Source: SAR202 cluster bacterium bin127
GTDB lineage: Bacteria; Chloroflexota; Dehalococcoidia; Lucifugimonadales; Lucifugimonadaceae
Direction of reading: 5' to 3'
NCBI GenBank assembly: GCA_002239045.1
Contig: MPNN01000003.1
Span: 293,577-357,576, forward strand
Length of the DNA: 64,000 nt
The notes under the pieces are model-generated. The model had not been told where the DNA came from, searched no databases, and saw only the letters and a list, made by a program, of their open reading frames with translations. How positions within the stretch are numbered: position 1 is the stretch's first letter; each line of letters opens with the position of its first letter. The position numbers and the translations under genes are program-made. Below are positions 36,319 to 44,354 of the stretch, one piece after another.

Positions 36319-37212
36319 ATGGCAGAGAAAATCGGTTTTATTGGGCTGGGGATCATGGGAAAACCCATGGCCAAAAACCTGATCAACGCGGGATACGACG
36401 TTACGGTTTACGACATATTTCCTGACCCGATCGAGGAAATGGTGGGAGCTGGCGCTACCGCAGGAAGCTCTAGCGCCGACGTGGCAAGCAAAACCGACAT
36501 CGTGATCACCATGGTTCAAGACGGACCGCAGGCTCGTCAAGCGATCTTGGGTGAAGGCGGTGTTATCGACGGCGCTTCCGAAGGTGACTTGGTCGTCGAC
36601 ATGTCGTCAATCGCGCCTGGAGTGTCACAAGAGCTCGGCTCAGGCCTCGCCGGTAAGAACATAAACTTCCTCGATGCCCCGGTTTCAGGCGGCGAACCTT
36701 TCGCAATCTCCGGTGACCTTGCGATCATGGTCGGCGGTGGTGCCGCCGATTTCGAACGCGCGAAACCGCTGTTCGATGTCGTCGGCAAATCGGCGGTCCT
36801 GTGTGGCGCACACGGAGCTGGCAATGTGACGAAGTTGGCGAATCAGATCGTCGTTGGCGCCAATATCCACGGTTTGGCCGAAGCGCTAGTGCTCGCAACC
36901 GCGGCTGGTGTAAACCCACAGACCGTTTTCGAGGCGATTCAAGGCGGACTCGCTGGCTCGAACGTGATGAATGCCAAGGCCCCAATGATGGTCAGCAGGA
37001 ATTTCGAGCCCGGTTTCCGCATCGAGTTGCACTACAAAGACATCAACAACGCAATGGAAACCGCACGTGCCCTGAACGTGCCGTTGCAAGTAACAGCCAA
37101 CCTGCAACAGGTCTTGACCTCACTTGTGGTCGGTGGTGACGGAAGAAACGACCACGCCGGAATACTCCGCTACGTCGAGCAGCTAGCCGGCGTCGAAGTC
37201 AAAGAACTGTAG
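36319..37212 (+). CDS. Beta-hydroxyacid dehydrogenase (tartronate semialdehyde reductase / HIBADH family)
   Basis: 297 residues from ATG 36319, placed by AGAGGAG 7 nt upstream; a longer open frame upstream is not used. The Rossmann start is KIGFIGLGIMGKPMAKNLIN; substrate segment FLDAPVSGGEPFA; the catalytic Lys is in GAGNVTKLANQIVVGANIHG. The family reduces tartronate semialdehyde or oxidises 3-hydroxyisobutyrate; GarR-like reductases share the LDAPVSGGE pattern, so that role is slightly favoured. Same strand as the FNR gene, 114 nt away. Confidence 0.9.
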   Translation: MAEKIGFIGLGIMGKPMAKNLINAGYDVTVYDIFPDPIEEMVGAGATAGSSSADVASKTDIVITMVQDGPQARQAILGEGGVIDGASEGDLVVDMSSIAPGVSQELGSGLAGKNINFLDAPVSGGEPFAISGDLAIMVGGGAADFERAKPLFDVVGKSAVLCGAHGAGNVTKLANQIVVGANIHGLAEALVLATAAGVNPQTVFEAIQGGLAGSNVMNAKAPMMVSRNFEPGFRIELHYKDINNAMETARALNVPLQVTANLQQVLTSLVVGGDGRNDHAGILRYVEQLAGVEVKEL

Positions 37213-37272
37213 TTAGTCGATTCCTTAGGGCTGGGCGTTTGCCAGCGAACTTGAGCTGACCAACGTCCAGTC

Positions 37273-38250
37273 TTACTTACGCCCTTCGTCCTCGTCCCAG
37301 CCGCGCGACAAATCCTGTAGGAACTCTTCCAGTTCGGGCGAAAGCTCAATCTCCTCTTCCTCAGTCGGCTCCACCTCTTCGCCGTCGTACTCCAGTTCCA
37401 AACGGGCGACCAACTGAGCTAGTCGCGGATTGTCCGAACTCGAGATCTGCACTTGAGAGTACTGCGTCTCACCCATACGAATCTCGGGCATCCGATCCAT
37501 CGGTACGTCGTAAATCTCTGACAGCACTGACAATACCCGTGCCGCCCCAACGTAGTCGTTATCCAGCTTCAGATACAACGGCAGGTGCGCAATCATCGAT
37601 AGTGTTTCCAAGTGAAGTTGGGTACGCGCCAACTCCGTCAATTGTGATGCCATCGAAGTCGGTCCTTCGTATCGGCTTCTGCCAAGTCGTACCCCATCTC
37701 TGAAGCGGCTCGGTGGCTCCCAACCCCGTGCTGAACCCGTGACTTTTAGAGGCCTCGTGTGCGGCACCGAGTCGTACATCGAGCCGACCAAAACATAGCG
37801 TTCAACGTTGAAGGCCTGAATCAGTTCGAGTATCGAGTCATTGAAGTCTTCCGCCCAGGCGTGAGGTTCCAACATTTTGACAAAGATCAAATCCCGACCA
37901 TCGGGCACCCGAGCCGCGGTAACCTCGGTGTTTGGTATCCGGAACGTCCGTTCCCCTCGTCGCATCCGTATGCGAGGCCGATAGCGAGTGTGGTCATAGA
38001 ACTTGCCCGGCCTCATCAACTCGCCGATCTTCTTCGCACCGTAGATCCGACCGAGCCGATTCACAACAATCCGCCCTACATTACCCACATTTACCCACGG
38101 TCGCAACGTCACAATACAGTGAGGCGAATCGAAGGTCGTCGGGTCAACGTCTATCTGGAAATCACGTATCTGCAATGGATTATCTCGAAATGTCCCCAAC
38201 CGCTGGACTAACGTCCCCTTTGTGGCGATGACGCCTAGCAGCACCGACAC
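37273..38250 (-). CDS. PAC2 family protein
   Basis: 325 residues from a GTG start. Segments EPHAWAEDFNDSILELIQAF, YVLVGSMYDSVPHTRPLKVT and the HLPLYLKLDNDYVGAARVLS region match the PAC2 (proteasome assembly chaperone 2-like, COG1938/2047) family common in Actinobacteria, Chloroflexota and archaea. Bacterial roles are unknown. The C terminus is strongly acidic (EEVEPTEEEEIELSPELEEF). It stands alone, convergent with the hydroxyacid dehydrogenase gene. Confidence 0.8.
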   Translation of the reverse strand: MSVLLGVIATKGTLVQRLGTFRDNPLQIRDFQIDVDPTTFDSPHCIVTLRPWVNVGNVGRIVVNRLGRIYGAKKIGELMRPGKFYDHTRYRPRIRMRRGERTFRIPNTEVTAARVPDGRDLIFVKMLEPHAWAEDFNDSILELIQAFNVERYVLVGSMYDSVPHTRPLKVTGSARGWEPPSRFRDGVRLGRSRYEGPTSMASQLTELARTQLHLETLSMIAHLPLYLKLDNDYVGAARVLSVLSEIYDVPMDRMPEIRMGETQYSQVQISSSDNPRLAQLVARLELEYDGEEVEPTEEEEIELSPELEEFLQDLSRGWDEDEGRK

Positions 38251-38401
38251 GGAGCCGACTAGCCTTGCCTACAGGTTATCCCAATCCAGTAATCGTTGCT
38301 CTGTATCATTGCGTTAATGCCAATTGCCCGGACGATGATCCCTTATGTAACATCATTCGGTTTATCGAAATCCAACACCAAAACGGAGGTTAAGCGCGCA
38401 G

Positions 38402-39382
38402 ATGTCGTTCAAAATGGTCTTCCTGCCACCGAATTCGCAACACAACGTTGATTTCATGACGAGGTTGCAGGACTCGGTCCCCGACGCTAACTTGGTCGCA
38501 CCGATGACCGAGGATGAAGCAGTCAATGAGCTATCCGACGCCGATGCTGCGTTTGGCACGATGAACCCGAGATTGGTCGCCGCGGCTCCGAAGCTTCGAT
38601 GGCTCCAGGCACCAGCCGCTGCGCCACCCGCCGGGTACTACTTCGACGAGTTGATCGCTCACCCAGTCCAAGTTTCAAACTTCCGCGAGATCTACAACGA
38701 TCACATCTCGGTTCACATCGTCGCCATGATGCTCTCCTTCACGAAGCATCTCAACGTCTACCGCGACCAGCAACGCGACCGGAACTGGAACAAACTGCTC
38801 GGCGACCAATACAACAACATCTTCCTGCCCGATTCGACGGTTGCGATCATTGGCGTGGGCGGAATCGGCACCGAGACGGCTCGCCTTTGCCAAGCCCTCG
38901 GATGCAATGTCGTCGGAGTCGATGCGCGTTGGGAATCTCCGGGGGCACGTGATCACGTTGACGAGATGCGAGAATCGTCCGAGCTGGACGATGTCCTGCC
39001 GCAAGCCGATTTCGTGGTCTTGACGATCCCTCACACCCCCCAAACTGAGGGACTGTTTGATGCCACCAAGTTCGCTCTGATGAAGAACACCGCTATCTTC
39101 ATCAATATCGGACGCGGGATGACCACGAAGCTCGACGATCTTAACGATGCTTTGAGAAACGGAGCCATCGGCGGGGCAGGTTTAGACGTCTACGAGATCG
39201 AACCGCTACCTGCCGATCATCCGCTATGGGATGCACCGAACACCATTCTCACCCCGCACATCGCAGCCGACGAAGGCCGCCACCTCGGCGAACGCCGCTA
39301 CGAAGTCGTGTCCGACAACATGCGCCGTTTCGCCGCCGGAGAACCTCTGCGCAACCTAGTCGACAAACAGAACTGGTTCTGA
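38402..39382 (+). CDS. D-2-hydroxyacid dehydrogenase
   Basis: 326 residues, NAD(P)-dependent. Nucleotide fold VAIIGVGGIGTETARLCQAL; the catalytic Arg is in INIGRGMTTKLDDL, Glu in GGAGLDVYEIEPLPADHPLW and His in ILTPHIAADEGRHLG. It interconverts 2-oxoacids and D-2-hydroxyacids (glyoxylate/hydroxypyruvate reductase-like); the substrate is unknown. GGAGG lies 12 nt before the ATG. An alpha/beta hydrolase gene follows by 45 nt, probably in one transcript. Confidence 0.92.
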   Translation: MSFKMVFLPPNSQHNVDFMTRLQDSVPDANLVAPMTEDEAVNELSDADAAFGTMNPRLVAAAPKLRWLQAPAAAPPAGYYFDELIAHPVQVSNFREIYNDHISVHIVAMMLSFTKHLNVYRDQQRDRNWNKLLGDQYNNIFLPDSTVAIIGVGGIGTETARLCQALGCNVVGVDARWESPGARDHVDEMRESSELDDVLPQADFVVLTIPHTPQTEGLFDATKFALMKNTAIFINIGRGMTTKLDDLNDALRNGAIGGAGLDVYEIEPLPADHPLWDAPNTILTPHIAADEGRHLGERRYEVVSDNMRRFAAGEPLRNLVDKQNWF

Positions 39383-39427
39383 ATCGATCATTCATTGAGT
39401 CGATGAGCAAGTACGGAGAACATACCA

Positions 39428-40384
39428 ATGTATGACCCCCGCCTACACCCCGAAACGGTTGATTTCATGAAGAAAGGGGCCGAGATCGGTGGGCCTGCCG
39501 CTGGCGAATGCACGCCAGAAGAATTGCGAGCCGCATCTGATGCCCGCAGCCAAGTTCTTAAACCGGCCATCGAACCCGTGCGGAAGGTCATTAGGCGAAA
39601 GTTCGATGGTCCCGAAGGCGAAGTTCCTCTTCGCATCTACATCCCGGAGGGTGCCGAACCGCCCTATCCTGTCGTCATGATCTTCCACGGAGGCGGTTGG
39701 ACGATAAGGAGTTACGAACTGGAAGGTCCGACCTCGCGAGGTCTGGCAAATCGAGTAGGTGCGATCGCGGTCTCAGTGCAATATCGGTTGGCTCCTGAGG
39801 CGCGGTTCCCCGGGGCGGCTGAAGACTGTTATGCGGCCGCTAGGTGGGCAGTCGACAATGTTGCGGAATTCGGTGGCGATCCATCCATCATGGCGGTCGC
39901 CGGCACCTCCGCTGGCGGTAATTTGTCGGCCGCGGTGTCGCAGATGGCTCGTGACCGAGGCGAACCGAACATCTCCCATCAAGCCCTCTTCTGCCCAGTC
40001 ATCGACCACAACTTCAAACGAGCTTCGTACGACGAGTTCGCCGACGGATACGGACTCACCAAGATCGGGATGCAGTGGTTTTGGGAACAATACCTCGGCC
40101 CGGACGGCAACGGTTCCGATCCGTATGCGTCGCCGATTCAAGCCGAAGACCTCAGCGGATTGCCCGATGCGACCGTCATTGTCGCCGAATGTGACGTGCT
40201 CCGCGATGAAGCCGAAGATTACGCCGCCGACCTGCAAAAAGCAGGAGTCGACACGAGATTAACCCGTTACGAAGGTGTTCTCCACGGATTCAACTGCCAA
40301 CCAGGCCACATCCACGCTGCAGAATCCGCGCTAGATGAAGCCGCTGACCGGATTAAAGCTTCGTTCGCAAAATTGGGCGCGTGA
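39428..40384 (+). CDS. Alpha/beta hydrolase, HSL (acetyl esterase) family
   Basis: 318 residues. Oxyanion motif HGGGW at 87-91, nucleophile Ser161 in AGTSAGGNLSAAV, acid Asp256 in AECDVLRDEAEDYA and His286 in VLHGFNC form a complete triad, typical of hormone-sensitive-lipase-type carboxylesterases. No signal peptide, so cytoplasmic. GGAG lies 9 nt before the ATG. It is likely co-transcribed with the preceding dehydrogenase, suggesting joint breakdown of an ester or hydroxyacid. Confidence 0.92.
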   Translation: MYDPRLHPETVDFMKKGAEIGGPAAGECTPEELRAASDARSQVLKPAIEPVRKVIRRKFDGPEGEVPLRIYIPEGAEPPYPVVMIFHGGGWTIRSYELEGPTSRGLANRVGAIAVSVQYRLAPEARFPGAAEDCYAAARWAVDNVAEFGGDPSIMAVAGTSAGGNLSAAVSQMARDRGEPNISHQALFCPVIDHNFKRASYDEFADGYGLTKIGMQWFWEQYLGPDGNGSDPYASPIQAEDLSGLPDATVIVAECDVLRDEAEDYAADLQKAGVDTRLTRYEGVLHGFNCQPGHIHAAESALDEAADRIKASFAKLGA

Positions 40385-40446
40385 CCGACCAGTAGCCTCA
40401 AACAGAGCGCAATCGGGCCGATTCACCGAGTAAACGCGTGCGGTGT

Positions 40447-40475
40447 TTCCCAACTTTTGAAGCGATTTCTATAAT
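40447..40475 (+). promoter_or_regulatory. Promoter of the small DUF5679-like gene
   Basis: TTCCCA (40447-40452), a 17-bp spacer and a perfect TATAAT (40470-40475). The predicted leader contains the hairpin CCGAGTT-GGTTCA-AACTCGG (about 40488-40507), followed by GAGG just before ATG 40541. Confidence 0.55.
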
Positions 40476-40540
40476 CTAGGCGCATACCGAGTTGGTTCAA
40501 ACTCGGCCGTATCGTTGCTTAACAGAAAACGAGGTAGAGC

Positions 40541-40717
40541 ATGGATATTACTGCATACTCGGTCAAAGAGAAGGCCACGGTGCCGGTTCAGAATCCTGAG
40601 ATCGTCACAATGAAAAATGGTCGCAAGGCCGTGCAGGGTTTGTCCCCAGCGGGCAACAAAGTATTCCGAATTCTTTCGAAGGCGGATGCGGAAACCCTCG
40701 CAAAAGAACTCGGATAA
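40541..40717 (+). CDS. Cysteine-free relative of the DUF5679 small zinc-ribbon protein
   Basis: 58 residues, with GAGG about 6 nt before the ATG. The stretch AYSVKEKATVPVQNPEIVTM then KNGRKAVQGLSPAGNKVFRI aligns with the DUF5679 pattern AYCVKCK...NP..VTMKNGRPA..G.CPVCG.K.FRI. Every metal-binding Cys is replaced while spacing is kept: Ser7/Glu10 in place of CxxC and Ser35/Gly38 in place of CPVC. An added Lys/Glu tail (SKADAETLAKELG) follows. Function is unknown; the conserved VTMKNGR suggests retained structure without zinc. It has its own promoter and lies just upstream of the structured RNA. Confidence 0.7.
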   Translation: MDITAYSVKEKATVPVQNPEIVTMKNGRKAVQGLSPAGNKVFRILSKADAETLAKELG

Positions 40718-40778
40718 CCGCCGAGGTCTCGCGTCGCGCTGCGGCGCACAACAGGACGACGTCATCTTTCTACTGTCA

Positions 40779-40806
40779 TTGACAGAGATGCGTCGTCCGC
40801 TATAAT
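40779..40806 (+). promoter_or_regulatory. Strong promoter of the unidentified RNA
   Basis: Perfect TTGACA (40779-40784), a 16-bp spacer and perfect TATAAT (40801-40806). The predicted start is about 40813. It is the closest match to consensus I noticed in this window, as expected for an abundant RNA. Confidence 0.75.
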
Positions 40807-40812
40807 TAGCGT

Positions 40813-41097
40813 GCCGGTGAACCTCCCTGACGGTTCGCCGAGGCGGTGGCAACCGTGTCACGAGCCGGATACTACACGAAAGGAGGGACGTCTAGGTAAT
40901 GGCATATAGCCGTATGAGAGGTGTCTCGACTTAGACGAGATCCCCCAAACCTTCCAAACACTTGGGTTAGCCCGAGTGCTAAGAAGTTAAATGTGCGGGG
41001 TGACCTCTGATCTCGGTCGAGGCACCTCCCGGCGGGTGGCATCACTCGGATAGGCAAAACCAAGCCTGTCCCGGTGGTGCCACCCGCCTCTTTTTTT
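40813..41097 (+). ncRNA. Unidentified structured RNA or regulatory leader
   Basis: About 285 nt between a consensus promoter and a strong terminator, without a substantial gene. Visible helices: GGTGAACC/GGTTCGCC (about 40816-40839), CGGT-GGCA-ACCG, ATGGC/GCCGT (40899-40914), GAGGTGTCTCG with CGAGGCACCTC (about 40918-40928 and 41018-41028) enclosing CACTTGGG/CCCGAGTG. A perfect AAAGGAGG (40879-40886) precedes an 11-codon frame, MAYSRMRGVST (40899-40934), so a leader-peptide attenuator for the MNT gene downstream is possible. It does not show the conserved cores of tmRNA, RNase P RNA, SRP RNA or 5S rRNA. Confidence 0.6.
41031..41097 (+). terminator. Strong intrinsic terminator
   Basis: GGCGGGTGGCATCAC (41031-41045), extended by CGGATAGGC, pairs with GCCTGTCCCGGTGGTGCCAC then CCGCC (up to 41088). 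The stem of about 25 bp has few mismatches and a short AAAACCAA-type loop. TCTTTTTTT (41089-41097) follows directly. Confidence 0.85.
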
Positions 41098-41154
41098 GTT
41101 GTTTTCGCTGTTAGCCTTGGTTGGAACGTAATCAACGTCACCGAGAGTTATCTC

Positions 41155-41496
41155 ATGTCACCCATGATGTTCGGCTTCGGGCGGCAACGCCGAAGGATGA
41201 TCGAAGCCGAGATGCAACGCTTTGTCGAAGAAATGCCGCAGTTAGGCATGACGCGATTGATCCTCGTCGGCGATCTGGTCAGCGGCGAACCGACCAAACC
41301 AGATACCACTCTCGAGCTGATTGTGGTGCAAGAGACTGACGAACCGTTCCACCGCCGATCCGACTTTTGGGTCACCCATCTCCGCCCTGCCGTGGGCACG
41401 ACGTTTCATGTCTTCACCGAGTCGGAATTCTTCAAGCTAGCTGAAAACGACCCGTTGCTGATCCGAGCGCAACAATACGGCGACCAACTGTATTGA
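41155..41496 (+). CDS. MNT-type nucleotidyltransferase-like protein (HEPN partner)
   Basis: About 113 residues from ATG 41155. The segment GMTRLILVGDLVSGEPTKPD then TTLELIVVQETDEPFHRRSD occupies the place of the minimal nucleotidyltransferase motif (GS-x8-SDIDLLVV). The Gly-Ser and both Asp residues of DxD are changed (VGD...TTLEL), so catalysis is doubtful. The C-terminal FHVFTESEFFKLAENDPLLI is normal for the family. It is followed 52 nt later by a HEPN gene; such MNT-HEPN pairs act as toxin-antitoxin modules in which the MNT AMPylates the HEPN RNase. Here neutralisation would have to be by binding alone (inference). Confidence 0.75.
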   Translation: MSPMMFGFGRQRRRMIEAEMQRFVEEMPQLGMTRLILVGDLVSGEPTKPDTTLELIVVQETDEPFHRRSDFWVTHLRPAVGTTFHVFTESEFFKLAENDPLLIRAQQYGDQLY

Positions 41497-41548
41497 GCCG
41501 CGAACCAGAACATCCAAACGCCTGAAACGCCACTCCGCAGGGATTCTC

Positions 41549-41965
41549 ATGACCGACTACTCATCGTTGAACAACGTGCCGCGCAGCTGGCTCGTGCAAT
41601 CGAAACACGATCTAGAAGCCGCGGTTGCCAATGCCGAAGGCGGAAGACACGCACTCGCCTGTTTCTTGGCCCACCAAGCGGCAGAGAAGGCCGTTGTCGC
41701 ATTTATCTACAACCACGGGGCCGAGCACGTCTGGGGACACGCTCTGGCCGACCTCTGCGAGGACGCCAAAGCATTCGACCCATCATTCGAGTTCGTGAAG
41801 TCGGTTGCCGGACTGTTAGACAAGTACTACATCGGCGCTCGTTACCCGCAGGCACTTCCCGGCGGTGCGCCCTGCGAGGCATACGACGCCCTCGATTCAG
41901 AACGCGCTCTGGAAATCGCGAACGACGTGTTCGCGGGTATCGAGAGCAAGTTGGGACTGCGCTGA
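41549..41965 (+). CDS. HEPN domain protein
   Basis: 138 residues with the HEPN helical pattern: WLVQSKHDLEAAVANAEGGR, ALACFLAHQAAEKAVVAFIY, VWGHALADLCEDA, LDKYYIGARYPQALPGGAP and a closing helix DSERALEIANDVFAGIE. HEPN proteins beside MNT genes are often RNase toxins; the typical Rx4-6H catalytic motif is not obvious here, so activity is uncertain. It is the second gene of the MNT-HEPN pair; its 3' end faces the NHL gene. Confidence 0.8.
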   Translation: MTDYSSLNNVPRSWLVQSKHDLEAAVANAEGGRHALACFLAHQAAEKAVVAFIYNHGAEHVWGHALADLCEDAKAFDPSFEFVKSVAGLLDKYYIGARYPQALPGGAPCEAYDALDSERALEIANDVFAGIESKLGLR

Positions 41966-42009
41966 CAGTTAGTCGCAATCCGAACGTCCGATTTGCCGAT
42001 GACGTTTGG

Positions 42010-43068
42010 TTAGACGGTGTAAAGCGTAGGCGCGCTCGGAACCGGCGCGATATCCTCCGCCGACAACTCATACGCCTCTTTACGGTAGACCTGGATGCGG
42101 TGGCAGCCGAAGTCGGCGATGTACATCAAGTCGCCGCGCTTGGGATCGTTATCAAAGCGCATCATCGCCGGGCCACGCAAGCGACGCGTAACCTCTAGCT
42201 GCGCAGACTCACGGTTTCGAAGGACCGTAGTGCTCGAAGAGATGTAGATCCTGCCGCTCTTCGACAAAATCCCGTCGCCAATGAAGCGGTCAACGTAGCG
42301 ACCATTCAGATCGAACTGCTGAACTCTGTGATTGCCACGATCGGCCACATACACGTCGCCGTGACGGTCTACCGTCACACCCGCAGGTCGATTGAACTCG
42401 CCGATATCTTCACCGCTCGATCCGACGGTCCAGATGTGGTCGCCGTCTGCGTCGAACTTTTGCAACCGGTCATTTCGCCAGTCGGAGACGTAGATCGAAC
42501 CGTCATACGGATCGATACCTACACCCCACGGGTAGTTAAACTGTCCGTCGTCGCTGCCGAACTCGCCAAATCCGCTTATGTACCCACCCGATGACGTGAA
42601 TTTCTGCACCCGGTGATTCTGCGTGTCCACCACGAGCATGTTGCCATCGTTGTCCCACGCGATTCCCGAAGGTCGATTGAGCTGGCCGGGGTCGCTTCCG
42701 TGCGTCCCCCACGTATCAAGTAGCTCACCGTCCGAAGGTCGCCAAACGGTTATCGTGTGGTTGCCTTCATCCGAGACGTAGACGTTCTCGTCGGCGTCTC
42801 GAATCATCTGAACCGGCCAGACAAAATCCGAACCAAAGATATCCAGATCATCGTCGTCCCAGTTGATGCGCCGAATCTGACCACCTTGACCATCGGTGCG
42901 GTTCAAGACGTATAACCGGTCTTCCTCGCCGATCACGATGTCCATCGGATACGTCGTAACTCGACGCATACCGAGAGTCGTGTAGAACGGGAAGCCAGCG
43001 CGTAACAGCGCGTGCGGCCTGCCATTCGTTCCGTTCATGGAGCCATTGCCGTTTTCACTCACGGTCAA
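42010..43068 (-). CDS. NHL-repeat beta-propeller protein
   Basis: 352 residues made of about six NHL blades with repeating xPxGIAxDxxGNxxVxDxxNHRVQKF units (PSGIAWDNDGNMLVVDTQNH, PAGVTVDRHGDVYVADRGNH). The fold serves in protein or ligand binding, or in lyases; no catalytic set is recognised. The N terminus, ENGNGSMNGTNGR, is Asn/Gly-rich with no signal peptide and resembles that of the DUF1501 protein encoded 40 nt upstream. It is the last gene of the DUF1800-DUF1501-NHL cluster. Confidence 0.88.
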   Translation of the reverse strand: MTVSENGNGSMNGTNGRPHALLRAGFPFYTTLGMRRVTTYPMDIVIGEEDRLYVLNRTDGQGGQIRRINWDDDDLDIFGSDFVWPVQMIRDADENVYVSDEGNHTITVWRPSDGELLDTWGTHGSDPGQLNRPSGIAWDNDGNMLVVDTQNHRVQKFTSSGGYISGFGEFGSDDGQFNYPWGVGIDPYDGSIYVSDWRNDRLQKFDADGDHIWTVGSSGEDIGEFNRPAGVTVDRHGDVYVADRGNHRVQQFDLNGRYVDRFIGDGILSKSGRIYISSSTTVLRNRESAQLEVTRRLRGPAMMRFDNDPKRGDLMYIADFGCHRIQVYRKEAYELSAEDIAPVPSAPTLYTV

Positions 43069-43107
43069 ACCCTCCGGGGGTGTTTAATTTGCCTGCCAGA
43101 AATCCGA

Positions 43108-44280
43108 TCAGACCAACGTCTTCTCATACGGCTGGAGCTGCTCGAAACTGCCGCCTACGATCGGGACCGGGTCGAGTCCGAACCACTGCTCGAGAATCGT
43201 GCCATACATCCCTCGGAAGTCGTAGGTGTGACGCAAGTCCTCGTCGTTCAACCAGTTTGGCCGATCAAGTGGCGGGTATTCAGAGTAAAGGCCGCCCTTG
43301 ACGTGTTCGCCAATGAGGAACGCTCCGCCGCCAGAGCCATGGTCAGTACCAGAACCGTTGTCTTTGATGCGTCGACCGAACTCGGTGAAGACTAAGATCG
43401 TCACCTCTTCTGCCGCGTCGTGATCCCGGAGGTCCTGCAAGAAGTCTCGGATCGCCTCAGACAGCTCGCCGATCAACTTGTTGTGGGCCGGCATCTCCTG
43501 CGCGTGGTGGTCGTACCCCAAGTGGTTCGTGTAGAAAATCCGCGTACCCAGATTTGCGGTATGCACCCGCACAACGTCGCGCAGCGCCTGAGCAATCGGG
43601 TTGTCCGCATACTCGACGTTCGACTTGTACATCTCCGGAGCTACCGCCAGCATGTCAGCACCCTTGAGCACGTCACGACCGGTCTGCCCCAAATAGTCCA
43701 TCACTAAGCCGGAACCGACCGCGGGCGTGTACATCCGCTTGAAAATCTCAAGGTTCTCGTCACGTTCATCTACAACCTCGATGCTCGACATCAATCCATA
43801 GTTGTCGAGGTCCCCGATGGAGGTCGCGGTCACATTCGGCGCCGCCAAGGCTCGCGGCAATCCGCGACCAAAATTCACCGCCGTCACCGGGTTCTCACTA
43901 TTCGGGTCGAACTCGCGGATGACCTTTGCCAGCCATCCTTCGGTCGCGATCGTGTCCGGTTCGCACGTGTGCCAGATGTCCATTGCTCGGAAATGAGAAC
44001 GGCTCGAGTTCGCGTATCCGATCCCTTGAACGATCGCCACCTTGCCCTCGTCCCAAATCTCCTTCAGCGCCGACGCACGCGGGTGGAATCCAACCTTATC
44101 GGTAATCGGAATCACCTGGTCCTCAGGGATACCGACGAGCGGCCGCACGTCGTAATACATGCCCTCGGTGTATGGGACCACCGTGTTCATGAAGTCGTTC
44201 CCGCCGGACAGTTGGATCACGACCAACACGGGATCCTTCTGCTTCCCGTTCGCCCCGTTACCGTTGCCGTTCAGTGCCAT
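43108..44280 (-). CDS. DUF1501 family protein
   Basis: 390 residues. LVVIQLSGGNDFMNTVVPYT, GIGYANSSRSHFRAMDIWHT, the GYDHHAQEMPAHNKLIGELS block, FTEFGRRIKDNGSGTDHGSG and GGLYSEYPP are DUF1501 hallmarks, a family related to alkaline-phosphatase/sulfatase-like proteins and nearly always paired with DUF1800. Most members start with a Tat signal peptide; here the N terminus is MALNGNGNGANGKQKDP, so the protein may be cytoplasmic or exported another way. The DUF1800 gene lies 74 nt upstream. Confidence 0.9.
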   Translation of the reverse strand: MALNGNGNGANGKQKDPVLVVIQLSGGNDFMNTVVPYTEGMYYDVRPLVGIPEDQVIPITDKVGFHPRASALKEIWDEGKVAIVQGIGYANSSRSHFRAMDIWHTCEPDTIATEGWLAKVIREFDPNSENPVTAVNFGRGLPRALAAPNVTATSIGDLDNYGLMSSIEVVDERDENLEIFKRMYTPAVGSGLVMDYLGQTGRDVLKGADMLAVAPEMYKSNVEYADNPIAQALRDVVRVHTANLGTRIFYTNHLGYDHHAQEMPAHNKLIGELSEAIRDFLQDLRDHDAAEEVTILVFTEFGRRIKDNGSGTDHGSGGGAFLIGEHVKGGLYSEYPPLDRPNWLNDEDLRHTYDFRGMYGTILEQWFGLDPVPIVGGSFEQLQPYEKTLV

Positions 44281-44354
44281 TTCAGTTGCTCCGATTTTTG
44301 GTTTTATCCCGTTGCCCTCCCCCTCACAGGAAGAGATTCAGAGGGGGAATTTAC

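Noticed and set aside
40917..41028. Possible 5S rRNA: ~110 nt closed by an 11-bp helix and containing GAAGTTAA
   Set aside because: After the GAAGTTAA-like loop only ~30 nt remain, so helices IV and V of 5S rRNA cannot form; the internal CACTTGGG/CCCGAGTG hairpin also does not fit.
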